NCBI RefSeq assembly: GCF_007830235.1
Contig: NZ_VLKI01000002.1
Span: 483,463 to 547,462, forward strand
Length of the DNA stretch: 64,000 bases
Direction of reading: 5' to 3'
Source of the DNA: Cytobacillus oceanisediminis
GTDB lineage: Bacteria; Bacillota; Bacilli; Bacillales; Cytobacillaceae
Both the position numbers and the translations under genes were made by a program. Numbering within the stretch: the stretch's first letter is position 1; each line of letters opens with the position of its first letter. Below the pieces are notes generated by a model that saw only the letters and a list, made by a program, of their open reading frames with translations, made no database searches and was not told the DNA's origin. Of the stretch, positions 44,651 through 53,425 are shown one piece after another.

Positions 44651-46507
44651 TTACTCCGACATGATATCCTGCCAAATCAGCAGCTGGGGAGCCTGCGATT
44701 GGATAGACGCGAGGGTGCCGGGATTGTCTTTTCCAACCCAGACACCGGCTGTATACTGGCCAGTTAAGCCAATGAACCAATAATCTTTATAGCCGTTGGT
44801 GGTTCCTGTTTTGCCGCCCGCATATCCATTGGGCAGGCTGGCTTTTCGTGCAGTTCCGGATTGAACCGTTTTCGCCATTAATTGCCGGAGCTTATTTGTT
44901 GTCTTACTGCTCCATATCTGAACAAAAGGGTCATCCCAGCTATAGAGGAGCTCGCCTTCCAGATTGGTCACTTTTCGTATCGTTCTTGCCGGCCGGTAGT
45001 ATCCTTCATTTGCAAATACAGAATAGGCCGAGGTGAGTTCAAGCGGTGTCATTCCGTACGAGAAGCCGCCGACAGCTGCAGATAAAACATGGTCTTTTTT
45101 TGTAACCATTTTAAAACCAAACTGGGATAAATCCTTGAATCCAATTTCAATCCCGATAGAATCCAGAAGCCTTACAGCGGTTGTATTATAGGAATGGATA
45201 AAGGCTCTCTCCAAAGACACCATTCCATAGCGGGCCCCGCCATAGTTCTGAGGGCAGTAGCCGTCTTTGCAAAAAGTTCCGGCATCTACTTGATCCTGAA
45301 GAGAAGCGTTCGTCCGTTCGATATATGGCGCATAAACGAGCAGCGGTTTAATGGCAGACCCCGGCTGCCTGTAGGCCTGGAACGCTCTGTTAAAATCGTA
45401 TTTTTTATAATTCTTTCCCCCGGCAATAGCTGCAATCTCATGGCTGGCGTTGTCAATTACAGCTGCTGCACCTTCAACATCCTTGTAGGGCAGCCGCTTT
45501 TCGAGTGAACTTTTTGCTTTTTCCTGGAGAGCGGGGTTCAAGGCTGTTTCAATTATAATACCCTGCCCCATTAAGCTAGCAATTCTTTCATCGAGCTGTG
45601 CATTCAATTCTGCCTTCTTTTGATCATCCGCAAAGGAGAGCTTTTTATGATAGCCTTCTTTTTTGGAAATCAATTCCCTTAATTCTGCTTCAACATACGT
45701 TACATAGTCCGGATATAGGTCAATCCTTTGCTTCATCTGTAGGCTGATAGATTCACTTTTTATCGTTTCAGCGTTCTCCTTGCTAAGGAGCTTTTCTTCT
45801 TTTAATTGGTCAATCAGTCTTTCCTGCCTCTTCTTTGTCCTGCCAAAATGCTTAACTGGATCGTAAAAGGAAGGATTATTGGGAATCGCAGCGAGAAATG
45901 CAAGCTGCGATTTAGACAATTCCTCAGTCCTTTTTTGAAAATAAAGCCTGGATGCAGCTTCAATTCCATAAGCGCCATTTTGGAAATAAATCGCGTTGAT
46001 ATACAATTCCAGAATTTCCTTTTTTGAAAATTTCCTCTCCAGTTCATAGGCATATAAAATCTCGCTGAGCTTGCGGTTGTAGGACTGTTCATGATTCAAA
46101 AATACATTTCGCGCAAGCTGCTGGGTAATCGTGCTGGCACCTTGTTCAATATCATCAGATTGGATATTGATCGCCAAGGCTCGGCCGATGGCAGCAATGT
46201 CAAATCCGGCATGATCATAAAAATGCCGGTCTTCTGCAGTGATGAATAAATCCTTAAGGAAGGCAGAAATGTTATCCGAAGACAAGTACACCCTGTTCAC
46301 TGGCTGATGGATTTCTGAGATGACCTGTCCATTGCCTGCTTTTATATAGCTTGTCTGCGGCAAATGAACTTCTTTTATTTGCAGGTTTTCATCCAGCACC
46401 TCATGAAAGCCTTGCACCTTTTGGATTTCCGAGGAAGTGGCAAACACAAGTATGACAAAAATGGGCAGCAATAAAAGTATGATAAAAGAGCCTGTCCATG
46501 TACGCAA
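44651..46507 (-). CDS. pbpD: Class A penicillin-binding protein PbpD (PBP4)
   Basis: A 618-residue bifunctional peptidoglycan synthase. After an N-terminal membrane anchor, the GT51 glycosyltransferase domain shows EDRHFYDHAGFD and QGASTITQQLARN; the transpeptidase domain shows the SxxK serine in PGSAIKP, SYN in HSYNTTAVRLL and KTG in GGKTGTTNGYKDYW. Active-site motifs are complete. The start is TTG at 46507 with a GGCGG-type site. Length and synteny (yufK, kapD) match B. subtilis PBP4. It acts at the outer face of the membrane in cell wall growth. Confidence 0.93.
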   Translation of the reverse strand: MRTWTGSFIILLLLPIFVILVFATSSEIQKVQGFHEVLDENLQIKEVHLPQTSYIKAGNGQVISEIHQPVNRVYLSSDNISAFLKDLFITAEDRHFYDHAGFDIAAIGRALAINIQSDDIEQGASTITQQLARNVFLNHEQSYNRKLSEILYAYELERKFSKKEILELYINAIYFQNGAYGIEAASRLYFQKRTEELSKSQLAFLAAIPNNPSFYDPVKHFGRTKKRQERLIDQLKEEKLLSKENAETIKSESISLQMKQRIDLYPDYVTYVEAELRELISKKEGYHKKLSFADDQKKAELNAQLDERIASLMGQGIIIETALNPALQEKAKSSLEKRLPYKDVEGAAAVIDNASHEIAAIAGGKNYKKYDFNRAFQAYRQPGSAIKPLLVYAPYIERTNASLQDQVDAGTFCKDGYCPQNYGGARYGMVSLERAFIHSYNTTAVRLLDSIGIEIGFKDLSQFGFKMVTKKDHVLSAAVGGFSYGMTPLELTSAYSVFANEGYYRPARTIRKVTNLEGELLYSWDDPFVQIWSSKTTNKLRQLMAKTVQSGTARKASLPNGYAGGKTGTTNGYKDYWFIGLTGQYTAGVWVGKDNPGTLASIQSQAPQLLIWQDIMSE

Positions 46508-46724
46508 ATACCCATAACACCGCCTTTTTGCAGTTTTAAAAGTCCTATCCTATTTTTCGGCTTTTTCCTCGAGGAGTTAAGTGTTTTTGCTGTTGTCTGT
46601 GAAACCGGGGACAGCCTGCTAAAAAATCAGGGATGAAAACGAAATTACACAGAAAATTGAAATATTTCGTGCTATAATATAAGAAATTATGTGCGTTAAT
46701 TTTAAAATGAAAGCAGGTGAAAGC

Positions 46725-47345
46725 GTGGGGGAGGAGCACCAATACTTATTTATTGATTTTGAGTTTACAATGCCTGAAAAGGGCGGTGCATTTAGAGGGT
46801 TTTATCCGGAAATTATTGAAGCTGGAATCGTGTCTGTTATCAACAGCCAAATTTGTGAAGAGTTTTCTTCCTATGTAACTCCTGTCCGTTTTCCAAATTT
46901 GTCCGAGCGATGCAAGTCTTTTTTGCATATTTCACAGGAACAGGTGGACGAGGGAATCACTTTTCTTGAGCTCGTTGAAAAAATGAAGGATATGAACCAA
47001 AGTCGGCCTTGCACAATCATTACATGGGGCAATATGGATATGAGGGTCTTAAGGAATAACTGCAATCAGGCGGGGACAGCCTTTCCATTCAGAGGCAAAG
47101 AAATTGATTTGTCGATGGAATATAAGCGATTTTTCGGAGATCAAAACCAAACAGGATTGTGGAAAGCCGTCCAGGAATACGGCAAAGAAGGAACTGGAAA
47201 ACATCACCGCGCATTGGATGATGCATTGACTACTTACAATATTTTCAGATTGGTAGAAAAGGATAAAAAGTATCTTCAAAAACCGGAGCCTACGACGATC
47301 GGAGACCGGGTCGATTTTTCCAAGCTTTTTAATAAATTTGCTTAA
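46725..47345 (+). CDS. kapD: 3'-5' exonuclease-fold protein KapD
   Basis: A 206-residue DEDD-superfamily 3'-5' exonuclease-like protein. The acidic residues are in FIDFEFT (DxE), WGNMDMRVL and HHRALDDALTTYNIF (HxxxxD), so the catalytic set looks complete. KapD of B. subtilis (about 205 residues) was named as an inhibitor of the KinA pathway to sporulation. The GTG at 46725 is chosen because GCAGGTGA lies upstream and the length then matches; an earlier in-frame start would add an unrelated tail. The neighbours pbpD and kapB are as in B. subtilis. Confidence 0.87.
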   Translation: MGEEHQYLFIDFEFTMPEKGGAFRGFYPEIIEAGIVSVINSQICEEFSSYVTPVRFPNLSERCKSFLHISQEQVDEGITFLELVEKMKDMNQSRPCTIITWGNMDMRVLRNNCNQAGTAFPFRGKEIDLSMEYKRFFGDQNQTGLWKAVQEYGKEGTGKHHRALDDALTTYNIFRLVEKDKKYLQKPEPTTIGDRVDFSKLFNKFA

Positions 47346-47382
47346 CAAGCCAAATCCAACAAAACGATTTGGCTTGTTTTCA
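47343..47382. terminator. Bidirectional terminator between kapD and kapB
   Basis: AACAAGCCAAATC (47344-47356) pairs with GATTTGGCTTGTT (47366-47378), followed by T residues, between convergent genes. Confidence 0.88.
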
Positions 47383-47384
47383 TT

Positions 47385-47768
47385 TTACTTGAAATAGTCC
47401 TTTTCCAAGGATTCAATATTGTTCAGGCTTTGTTCAGCCCATGCGGATGAATCCTCCGTCAACTCTGTCTTCATTTTATCAAGTGCCTTTTTAAGAGAAT
47501 CTTTATATTCAGGTATTTCCTCTTCAAAGGGTTTGACCATTTGTTTTGGCACATTGGTTTGCTCCCTGTATGCCAGTGCGCGCCGTTCGTGGAAAAGCAT
47601 AACGTCTGCCTCTTTCGGGTTATGTAAATCGCCTTGCATTGGATGCTTTAAGACCGCCAATACTCTCACCAGGTAATGCTGAGGGCGGATATTCGTTACT
47701 TCCCCGATATACTTGCCTGTTTTATAAATGGCTGTTACTTTGTCGCCGATATTGATTTCTGCTGCCAT
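47385..47768 (-). CDS. kapB: Kinase-associated protein KapB
   Basis: A 127-residue protein of the KapB family: an N-terminal beta-barrel-like domain (DKVTAIYKTGKYIGEVTNI, YLVRVLAVLKHPMQGDLH) and a C-terminal helical region (residues 75-127). In B. subtilis KapB is associated with KinB signalling to Spo0F in sporulation. The ATG at 47768 follows AAAGGAGA. No lipobox is visible, although the family is sometimes called a lipoprotein. It converges with kapD. Confidence 0.85.
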   Translation of the reverse strand: MAAEINIGDKVTAIYKTGKYIGEVTNIRPQHYLVRVLAVLKHPMQGDLHNPKEADVMLFHERRALAYREQTNVPKQMVKPFEEEIPEYKDSLKKALDKMKTELTEDSSAWAEQSLNNIESLEKDYFK

Positions 47769-47928
47769 AGTAATCTCTCCTTTCCAGTCTTCTTTAGCCC
47801 TATTATGACTCACATGATTGAAAAAACAAAGTGCAAATTTTCAATAAATCAGGTAAGCTAAAAAATAGCAGAATTTTGATTTGCCTTATGAAGAGGGAAT
47901 CAACATAGCACATAGGAGGAATGAATGT

Positions 47929-48660
47929 ATGAAATGGCGTATTTTTGCTCCGCTTCTTACCTTAATGCTAATCCTGGCAGCATGCGGGACAAGCACTGAA
48001 AAGGAGACGGACAATGCGAACGGTTCCGAAAAAGAAGAAACCAAAACTGAAAACCAGGCTAGTGAAACTCCGGATAGCTTTCCGCAATTGACAGAAGAGG
48101 TCCAAGACAATGAAAGACTGGTTGAAATGCAGACATCCAAAGGCAATATTAAAATCAAGCTCTTCCCTGAGCAGGCTCCAAAAACAGTCGAAAACTTCAT
48201 TAAACATAGCGAAGATGGCTATTATGACGGTTTGATCTTCCACCGTGTCATTCAAGACTTTATGATTCAGGGCGGCGACCCACAGGGAACCGGCATGGGC
48301 GGAGAGAGTATTTATGGACAAGCTTTTGAAGACGAATTCTCCAATCAGCTCTTTAATATCCGCGGAGCGCTATCCATGGCCAACTCCGGCCCGAATACAA
48401 ATGGAAGCCAATTCTTTATCGTGCAAAACACAACAGTGGACCCAAGCTTGAAGGAGCAAATGGAAAAGGCCGGCTATCCGGAAGAAATCATTAAAGCCTA
48501 TGAAAAAGGCGGCACACCATGGCTTGACCACAAGCATACCGTTTTTGGCCAGGTCGTTGAAGGAATGGACGTTGTCGACAGCATTGCAGCAGTTGAAACA
48601 GCGGAGCAGGACAAGCCTGTTGAAGATGTGGTGATTGAAAAGATTGAGGTATTGAAGTAA
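47929..48660 (+). CDS. Cyclophilin-type peptidyl-prolyl isomerase lipoprotein
   Basis: A 243-residue secreted cyclophilin. A lipoprotein signal peptide ends in the lipobox LILAACG (Cys at residue 19), followed by an acidic Ser/Thr/Glu linker to about residue 60 and a cyclophilin domain with [33 protein letters not shown] and [14 protein letters not shown]. The catalytic Arg is in FHRV. It would catalyse prolyl isomerisation of exported proteins at the membrane surface. ATG at 47929 has AGGAGG 9 nt upstream. Confidence 0.91.
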   Translation: MKWRIFAPLLTLMLILAACGTSTEKETDNANGSEKEETKTENQASETPDSFPQLTEEVQDNERLVEMQTSKGNIKIKLFPEQAPKTVENFIKHSEDGYYDGLIFHRVIQDFMIQGGDPQGTGMGGESIYGQAFEDEFSNQLFNIRGALSMANSGPNTNGSQFFIVQNTTVDPSLKEQMEKAGYPEEIIKAYEKGGTPWLDHKHTVFGQVVEGMDVVDSIAAVETAEQDKPVEDVVIEKIEVLK

Positions 48661-48788
48661 TTACTAAAGATTATAAGTGCGGGCAATCAGCCTGACATTT
48701 GAACAACCGCTAAAAAAATGGACAGTATTTTCATAGCTGATATAATAAACCATTGAACCACTGCTTTTAGCAGAAAGGATAGAATATT

Positions 48789-48998
48789 ATGTTACAATGG
48801 TACGTACTGTCGCTGTTTCTATATTTTCCGGAAGATAAATCAGAATACGGCCCTGCAGCCGTTACTTTTGCCATCTTTTTAGTTGCGGCCATCCTGACAA
48901 TGAGATTAATCATCCGCGTATCAAAGCGCGAGGCTGCCAAGGCAAAGGAACTTGAGGAACGCCTCAACAGGCAAAATAGGCAGGAAGAGAACAGCTGA
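48789..48998 (+). CDS. Small single-pass membrane protein
   Basis: A 69-residue protein with an N-terminal hydrophobic start (MLQWYVLSLFLYF), a membrane helix at about residues 22-43 (PAAVTFAIFLVAAILTM) and a charged coiled-coil-like C-terminal tail (KREAAKAKELEERLNRQNRQ). GAAAGGA precedes the ATG at good distance, and a terminator overlaps the stop. Family not recognised. Confidence 0.68.
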   Translation: MLQWYVLSLFLYFPEDKSEYGPAAVTFAIFLVAAILTMRLIIRVSKREAAKAKELEERLNRQNRQEENS

Positions 48999-49016
48999 GA
49001 AGCTGTTCTTTTTTTG
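48989..49016 (+). terminator. Intrinsic terminator after the 69-residue gene
   Basis: AGAACAGCT pairs with AGCTGTTCT around a short loop, followed by six to seven T residues. Confidence 0.85.
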
Positions 49017-49133
49017 TCAGGAGCCAAAATGAAAGCGACAAACAGTGGCTTCCATTTTCTTTTTATCCTCCTGTTTATCAAAAAAATGATTGGGCAACAC
49101 TAAAGACAAAATGTCTTGATGGAGGATTCAATC

Positions 49134-49697
49134 ATGAGAAAAGTTTGGATGCTTGTTTTTGTTTTGTTTCTGGTGGGTTGTGCAGAAGAAAACATTACAA
49201 ATACGGAAGTGGAAATGTTTAATGCTGTGGGAGATTCTTTAGGAACCATCAAGGTGGAGGAACAGTCAAGCGGGGTTATGTTGAGCCTCGATTTAAACGG
49301 CTTGCCACCGGGGGAGCATGCTATTCATATTCATGAAGAAGCCAAATGCGAGCCGCCCGACTTTAAATCTGCTGGGAACCATTTTAATCCTGACAACAAA
49401 GAACATGGGCTCCTGCATCCAAAAGGCGCCCATGCCGGTGACCTGCCCAATTTAATTGTTGAGGATGACGGCAAAGTGAAGGTGGATTTAATGGCCCCGC
49501 AAGTCACATTAAAAGAAGGCAAAACCTCTTTGCTGACTAAGGAAGGAACTTCAGTTGTCATCCATGATGGAATGGATGACGGAATGACGCCGCCAGCAGG
49601 AGATTCCGGAGAGCGCATCGCTTGCGGCAGGATCTCGAAGGATAAAGATGAAAAAGGCCAGAAAAACGCTCAGGATGACCAATCAACTGAAGGATAA
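49134..49697 (+). CDS. sodC: Cu/Zn superoxide dismutase-like lipoprotein (YojM/SodC family)
   Basis: A 187-residue lipoprotein: signal peptide with lipobox FLVGCAE, then a Cu/Zn SOD fold. The metal-ligand pattern appears complete: HIH in AIHIHEE, His in GNHFNP, the zinc loop [12 protein letters not shown] and the last copper His in VVIHDGMDD. The disulfide cysteines are in AKCEPPD and IACGRI. The B. subtilis paralogue YojM is reported to lack two copper ligands, so this one looks more likely to be catalytic (inference). ATG at 49134 has GGAGG upstream. It would detoxify superoxide outside the membrane. Confidence 0.87.
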   Translation: MRKVWMLVFVLFLVGCAEENITNTEVEMFNAVGDSLGTIKVEEQSSGVMLSLDLNGLPPGEHAIHIHEEAKCEPPDFKSAGNHFNPDNKEHGLLHPKGAHAGDLPNLIVEDDGKVKVDLMAPQVTLKEGKTSLLTKEGTSVVIHDGMDDGMTPPAGDSGERIACGRISKDKDEKGQKNAQDDQSTEG

Positions 49698-49809
49698 AAT
49701 GAAGAGTGGCTTCCCGGTAAAGGGGGCTGCTTTTTCTTAATTAGAAAGCTGGGAAAATTCTGGCTTAACCCTTATAATGAAATTAAACCTTTTAAAGGAG
49801 ATTGTTTAT

Positions 49810-50184
49810 ATGGGGATTTTTGATGGGTTTATTGGTAATGCTTCTGAAGCGAAAATTGAAGAGGTTCAGGAGGAATTTGAAGCAGTACTTGCTCCGAGCG
49901 AACAGGTGGAAAAAGCTTATCGGCTGGTCCGGGATTTATTCATTTTTACAAACAAGCGCCTTATCCTTGTTGATAAACAAGGGATAACAGGGAAGAAAGT
50001 AGAATACCACTCCATCCCTTATAAAAGCATTACCCACTTTAGCATTGAAACCGCAGGCAGCTTCGACCTTGAAGCCGAACTGAAGATTTGGATCTCGGGG
50101 GCTGAAGAACCGATTGAAAAGCAATTTAACAAAAGCCTAAATATATACGAAGTACAAAGCGTTCTTGCTGATTATGTACTGTAA
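49810..50184 (+). CDS. PH-domain-containing protein
   Basis: A 124-residue protein with a bacterial Pleckstrin-homology-like domain (bPH_1 type): DLFIFTNKRLILVDKQGITGKK and YHSIPYKSITHFSIETAG are the characteristic strands. An N-terminal helix (residues 1-35) precedes it. ATG at 49810 has AAAGGAG upstream. The bacterial proteins of this family form oligomeric rings in known structures; the ligand and role are unknown. Cytosolic, monocistronic with its own terminator. Confidence 0.87.
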   Translation: MGIFDGFIGNASEAKIEEVQEEFEAVLAPSEQVEKAYRLVRDLFIFTNKRLILVDKQGITGKKVEYHSIPYKSITHFSIETAGSFDLEAELKIWISGAEEPIEKQFNKSLNIYEVQSVLADYVL

Positions 50185-50187
50185 TAT

Positions 50188-50222
50188 CACCCTTTACTGG
50201 CAGCCGGTAAGGGGTTTTATTT
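50188..50222 (+). terminator. Intrinsic terminator after the PH-domain gene
   Basis: ACCCTTTAC pairs with GTAAGGGG-type arm around TGGCAGCCG, followed by TTTTATTTTA. Confidence 0.72.
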
Positions 50223-50282
50223 TACTTGTGAAAATAGTAATTTTTCATAGAATGGATTTATCTTAAGTAAGGGAAGTGGAAT

Positions 50283-51194
50283 ATGATCATTAAACCCCGT
50301 TTTGAACCGGAAGAATTGAATTTGCTCCGCTATTTATATCGCCGTTTGGAATTATCGGTGAAAGATGAAAACCACTATCTAAATTTGGAAAAAGGTTTTG
50401 CCGGCGAACTGCAGTTTGACAGGCTGATGCAAGAGGTTCCAGATGATTGGATGATCCTTAATGACCTATTGCTGGAAAGCAGCAACACTCTTTTTCAAAT
50501 TGATACTATGCTAATAGCGGGTGCAACCATCTATATTTTTGAAGTCAAAAATTACGAAGGTGATTTTTATATTGAAAATGAACACTGGTATACCACCTCG
50601 AAAACCGAAATTAAAAATCCCCTGCTCCAGCTGCATAGAAGTGAAACACTGCTGAGAGGACTCCTCAAGGAATTAGGCTTCAACCTCCCCATAAAACCAT
50701 ACCTTGTTTTCGTAAACCCCGGTTTTCAACTCTACCAAGCTCCCTTGAACCTGCCCGCCGTTTTCCCTACCCAACTAAACCGTTTTATAGAAAAATTAAA
50801 GAGTACGCCTGCAGCATCAAAAGCAAGATATGCCAAGCTGGCAGAACAGTTAATCTTTCGTTGTTTGAAGGAGAACCCTTTTTTAAGAGTTCCCGAATAT
50901 TCATATGAGCAGTTGAGAGAAGGAATCCTTTGCACAACCTGTACATCATTTCTAACTCCATTTAGCCAGGGCATTTTAATATGCAACGAATGTGGCTGCA
51001 AAGAAGAAAGTGACTCCGCAGTCCTTAGGAGTGTTGAGGAATTTAAAACCCTTTTCCCGGAAATGAAGATTACAACAAACGGTATTTATGAATGGTGCAG
51101 CATAATTAGTTCTACTAAAGTAATACAAAGGATCCTTTCGAGGAATTATGAGAAAAAAGGAAGAGGCAAATCTTCTTTTTATGTTAGTCAGTAG
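50283..51194 (+). CDS. NERD-domain (nuclease-related) protein with C-terminal zinc ribbon
   Basis: A 303-residue protein. The NERD domain spans about residues 35-150 (EKGFAGELQFDRLM, QIDTMLIAGATIYIFEVKNYEGDF), with the Asp and the ExK of the nuclease-like fold present. A four-cysteine zinc-ribbon-like module follows at about residues 217-242 (CTTCTS ... CNECGC), then a short helical basic tail. NERD proteins are predicted nucleases; activity and target are unproven. It is monocistronic and is followed by the 51-bp repeat array. Confidence 0.82.
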   Translation: MIIKPRFEPEELNLLRYLYRRLELSVKDENHYLNLEKGFAGELQFDRLMQEVPDDWMILNDLLLESSNTLFQIDTMLIAGATIYIFEVKNYEGDFYIENEHWYTTSKTEIKNPLLQLHRSETLLRGLLKELGFNLPIKPYLVFVNPGFQLYQAPLNLPAVFPTQLNRFIEKLKSTPAASKARYAKLAEQLIFRCLKENPFLRVPEYSYEQLREGILCTTCTSFLTPFSQGILICNECGCKEESDSAVLRSVEEFKTLFPEMKITTNGIYEWCSIISSTKVIQRILSRNYEKKGRGKSSFYVSQ

Positions 51195-51234
51195 GTCATT
51201 AATTTTAGTAAAAATACAGGTATAGAAGTTTTGT

Positions 51235-51690
51235 TGTTAATCTTTATAATTAACGACGAAACTATGGACAGTAAGTGGAAAATGGTAGTTAATCTATGTG
51301 ATTAACGATGAAACTGAGCGATTGTAACGAATATGGTAGTTAATCTATGTAATTAACGACGAAAATGAGGCATTGTAACGAATATGGTAGATAATCCTGT
51401 TGATTAACGACGAAACTATGGACAGTAAGTGGAAAATGGTAGTTAATCTATGTGATTAACGACGAAACTATGGATAGTAAGCGGAAAAAGGTAGTTAATC
51501 TATGTGATTAACGACGAAAATGAGCGATTGTAACGAATATGGTAGTTAATCTATGTAATTAACGACGAAACTCGAGGCATTGTAACGAATATGGTAGATA
51601 ATCTTTATGATTAACGATGAATCTGAAGGCAGTAAGCGAAAAATGGTAGTTAATCCATGTGATTAACGACAAATCTTATTAAGGAAATCT
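51235..51690. repeat. Tandem hairpin array, 51-52-bp unit, nine copies
   Basis: ATTAACGA(C/T)GA recurs at 51249, 51301, 51352, 51403, 51455, 51507, 51558, 51610 and 51662, with steps of 51-52 bp. Each full unit holds the inverted repeat GTTAATC-N5-GATTAAC followed by GACGAAA and one of two linkers (TGAGCGATTGTAACGAATATG or TATGGACAGTAAGTGGAAAATG types) that alternate irregularly. It lies between the convergent ends of the NERD gene and patB. There are no unique spacers, so it is not a CRISPR array. No gene is present in the 607-bp gap. Confidence 0.88.
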
Positions 51691-51801
51691 GTTATTGTAG
51701 TTAAATTATTTAATGGCACTGTTTCATCTCATAATGATAACAGGTTTAAGCCCAAGCAAAAAGAATAAGAGCACGGAACCCCATCCGTGCTCAATCCCTA
51801 C

Positions 51802-52971
51802 TCATCCAAACGCTCTCTTCAGTCTTTCTAGTCCATCCACCAAGACCTCATGCGGGCAGGCGATGTTCATGCGGACGAAGCCTTCGCCGCCGGGGCCGTA
51901 TTTTGGTCCGGGTTCCAGGGCGAGTTTACCCTTTTCCAGCAGTTGCTTTCTAAGCTCATTATCATTCATTTCAAGCCCGCGGCAGTCAAGCCACAATAAA
52001 TAAGTGCCATCAGGCTCGATTATGTTAATGCCGGACAATTCCTCTTTTATAAACTGCGCTGCTGTCTTTTTATTTTCCTCCAGATAGTCCATTAATCCAT
52101 CAAGCCATTCTTCCCCATGACGATAAGCTGCTTCCATGCCAAGGATTCCGAAGGCGGAAAGGGTGAAAAATCCTTGTTTGCCTTGTTCTTCCTGGAAGGC
52201 TTTCCGCAGCTGATCATTGCTGATGACTGCAGCGGAAGCCTGTATTCCTGCAAGGTTCCATGTTTTTGTTGGCGCAATGCAGGTGATGGTAATATCGGCG
52301 AAACGCTGATCAAGAGAAGCAATTGGTATATGCTTGTTCCCTTTGAAAATTAGATCGGAGTGGATTTCATCCGAGAGGATAATACAATCGTATTTCACAC
52401 ACAGCTCTCCGATTTTTCGCAGCTCTTCCTCAGTCCACATTCTGCCTCCGGGGTTATGCGGGTTGCACAACAGGAATAATTTCACGCCTTCCTTAAGCTT
52501 GCTTTCAAAATCCTCAAAATCGATTTGATAGCGGCTATTTTCGAGCTTCAGCTGGGAATTAACAACTGTTCGCCCATTTTTTTTGATCATCTCGAAAAAG
52601 GGTGTATATACCGGAGACTGCAGCATCACTTTATCATCTTTTTCGGTAAAAGCCTGGATGGCTGTTGCAATGGATGGAACAACTCCGGTGCTATACAGGG
52701 TCGAAACTTTGTCAACTTTCCAGCCATGCCGGTTATTCAACCACTGAACAATTGCTTCAGCAGTAGAATCAGGTGCGTATGTATATCCGAAGATGCCATG
52801 ATCCATTCTTTCCTCAAGTGCTTTCTTTACTTCTTCAGGAGGCTGAAAATCCATATCCGCCACCCACATTGGCAAAACATCTGTAGTGCCAAAAATCGCC
52901 TTGGTCATATCCCATTTAACAGAAGCTGTATTTTCCCGGTTGATTTTTTGATGAAAATTAAATTGATTCAA
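51802..52971 (-). CDS. patB: Cystathionine beta-lyase / C-S lyase PatB (MalY type)
   Basis: A 389-residue fold-type I PLP enzyme of the MalY/PatB group. It shows LPMWVADMDF near the N-terminus, LLCNPHNPGGRMW, SDEIHSDLIF (cofactor Asp) and the PLP lysine in APTKTWNLAG. PatB of B. subtilis cleaves cystathionine and other C-S bonds. A TTG start at 52971 after AAAGGCGG is preferred; the in-frame GTG at 52980 is too close to the site. Synteny with yugE and yugF agrees. It probably works in methionine synthesis or sulfur release. Confidence 0.92.
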   Translation of the reverse strand: MNQFNFHQKINRENTASVKWDMTKAIFGTTDVLPMWVADMDFQPPEEVKKALEERMDHGIFGYTYAPDSTAEAIVQWLNNRHGWKVDKVSTLYSTGVVPSIATAIQAFTEKDDKVMLQSPVYTPFFEMIKKNGRTVVNSQLKLENSRYQIDFEDFESKLKEGVKLFLLCNPHNPGGRMWTEEELRKIGELCVKYDCIILSDEIHSDLIFKGNKHIPIASLDQRFADITITCIAPTKTWNLAGIQASAAVISNDQLRKAFQEEQGKQGFFTLSAFGILGMEAAYRHGEEWLDGLMDYLEENKKTAAQFIKEELSGINIIEPDGTYLLWLDCRGLEMNDNELRKQLLEKGKLALEPGPKYGPGGEGFVRMNIACPHEVLVDGLERLKRAFG

Positions 52972-53089
52972 TACTGTCACCGCCTTTATGATTCTTTTAT
53001 GTATCCTGACTCTATGATATGATATTGATACTAAAAATTAAAACAAAGCGGCTCCAGGCTGGCAGTCGAACGATAAAAAGGTGATAAAC

Positions 53090-53350
53090 ATGGAAATTCA
53101 GCAGACAAACCTTTTGCTTGTCCATACCCTGGATCAATGGGATCCATTTGGAATCGGACCGGGCAATTATGATACAGAAATTGCAGATTCAGTCCAGGCT
53201 GTCCACGATCTCGATGACAGGGACAAGCTTGCAAGGAAAATTCAGTCCATATATGAATTCTCCTTTGAGGAAATCATCCCCTTGGAAAAATGCAAGGAAA
53301 TATCCGCCCAGCTTCTTGATATCAAGAATAATGGTTCATGCACCATTTAA
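53090..53350 (+). CDS. yugE: DUF1871 family protein YugE
   Basis: An 86-residue helical cytosolic protein of the DUF1871 family (LDQWDPFGIGPGNYDTEIADSV is the typical segment). B. subtilis YugE has the same length and position between patB and yugF. The ATG at 53090 follows AAGGTGA. Function unknown. Confidence 0.85.
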   Translation: MEIQQTNLLLVHTLDQWDPFGIGPGNYDTEIADSVQAVHDLDDRDKLARKIQSIYEFSFEEIIPLEKCKEISAQLLDIKNNGSCTI

Positions 53351-53387
53351 TTATTCTAATACGGCAGTTAAGCAGTTTAGATTGCAA

Positions 53388-53422
53388 TAAAACGGCAGCC
53401 CTCCCTGGTGTGCCGTTTTTTT
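53388..53422. terminator. Bidirectional terminator between yugE and yugF
   Basis: AAACGGCA (53390-53397) pairs with TGCCGTTT (53411-53418), with A residues before and T residues after. Confidence 0.86.
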
Positions 53423-53425
53423 CGT

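Noticed and set aside
51235..51690. CRISPR array
   Set aside because: The 51-52-bp units are repeats throughout, with only two linker types and no unique spacers; no cas genes are nearby.
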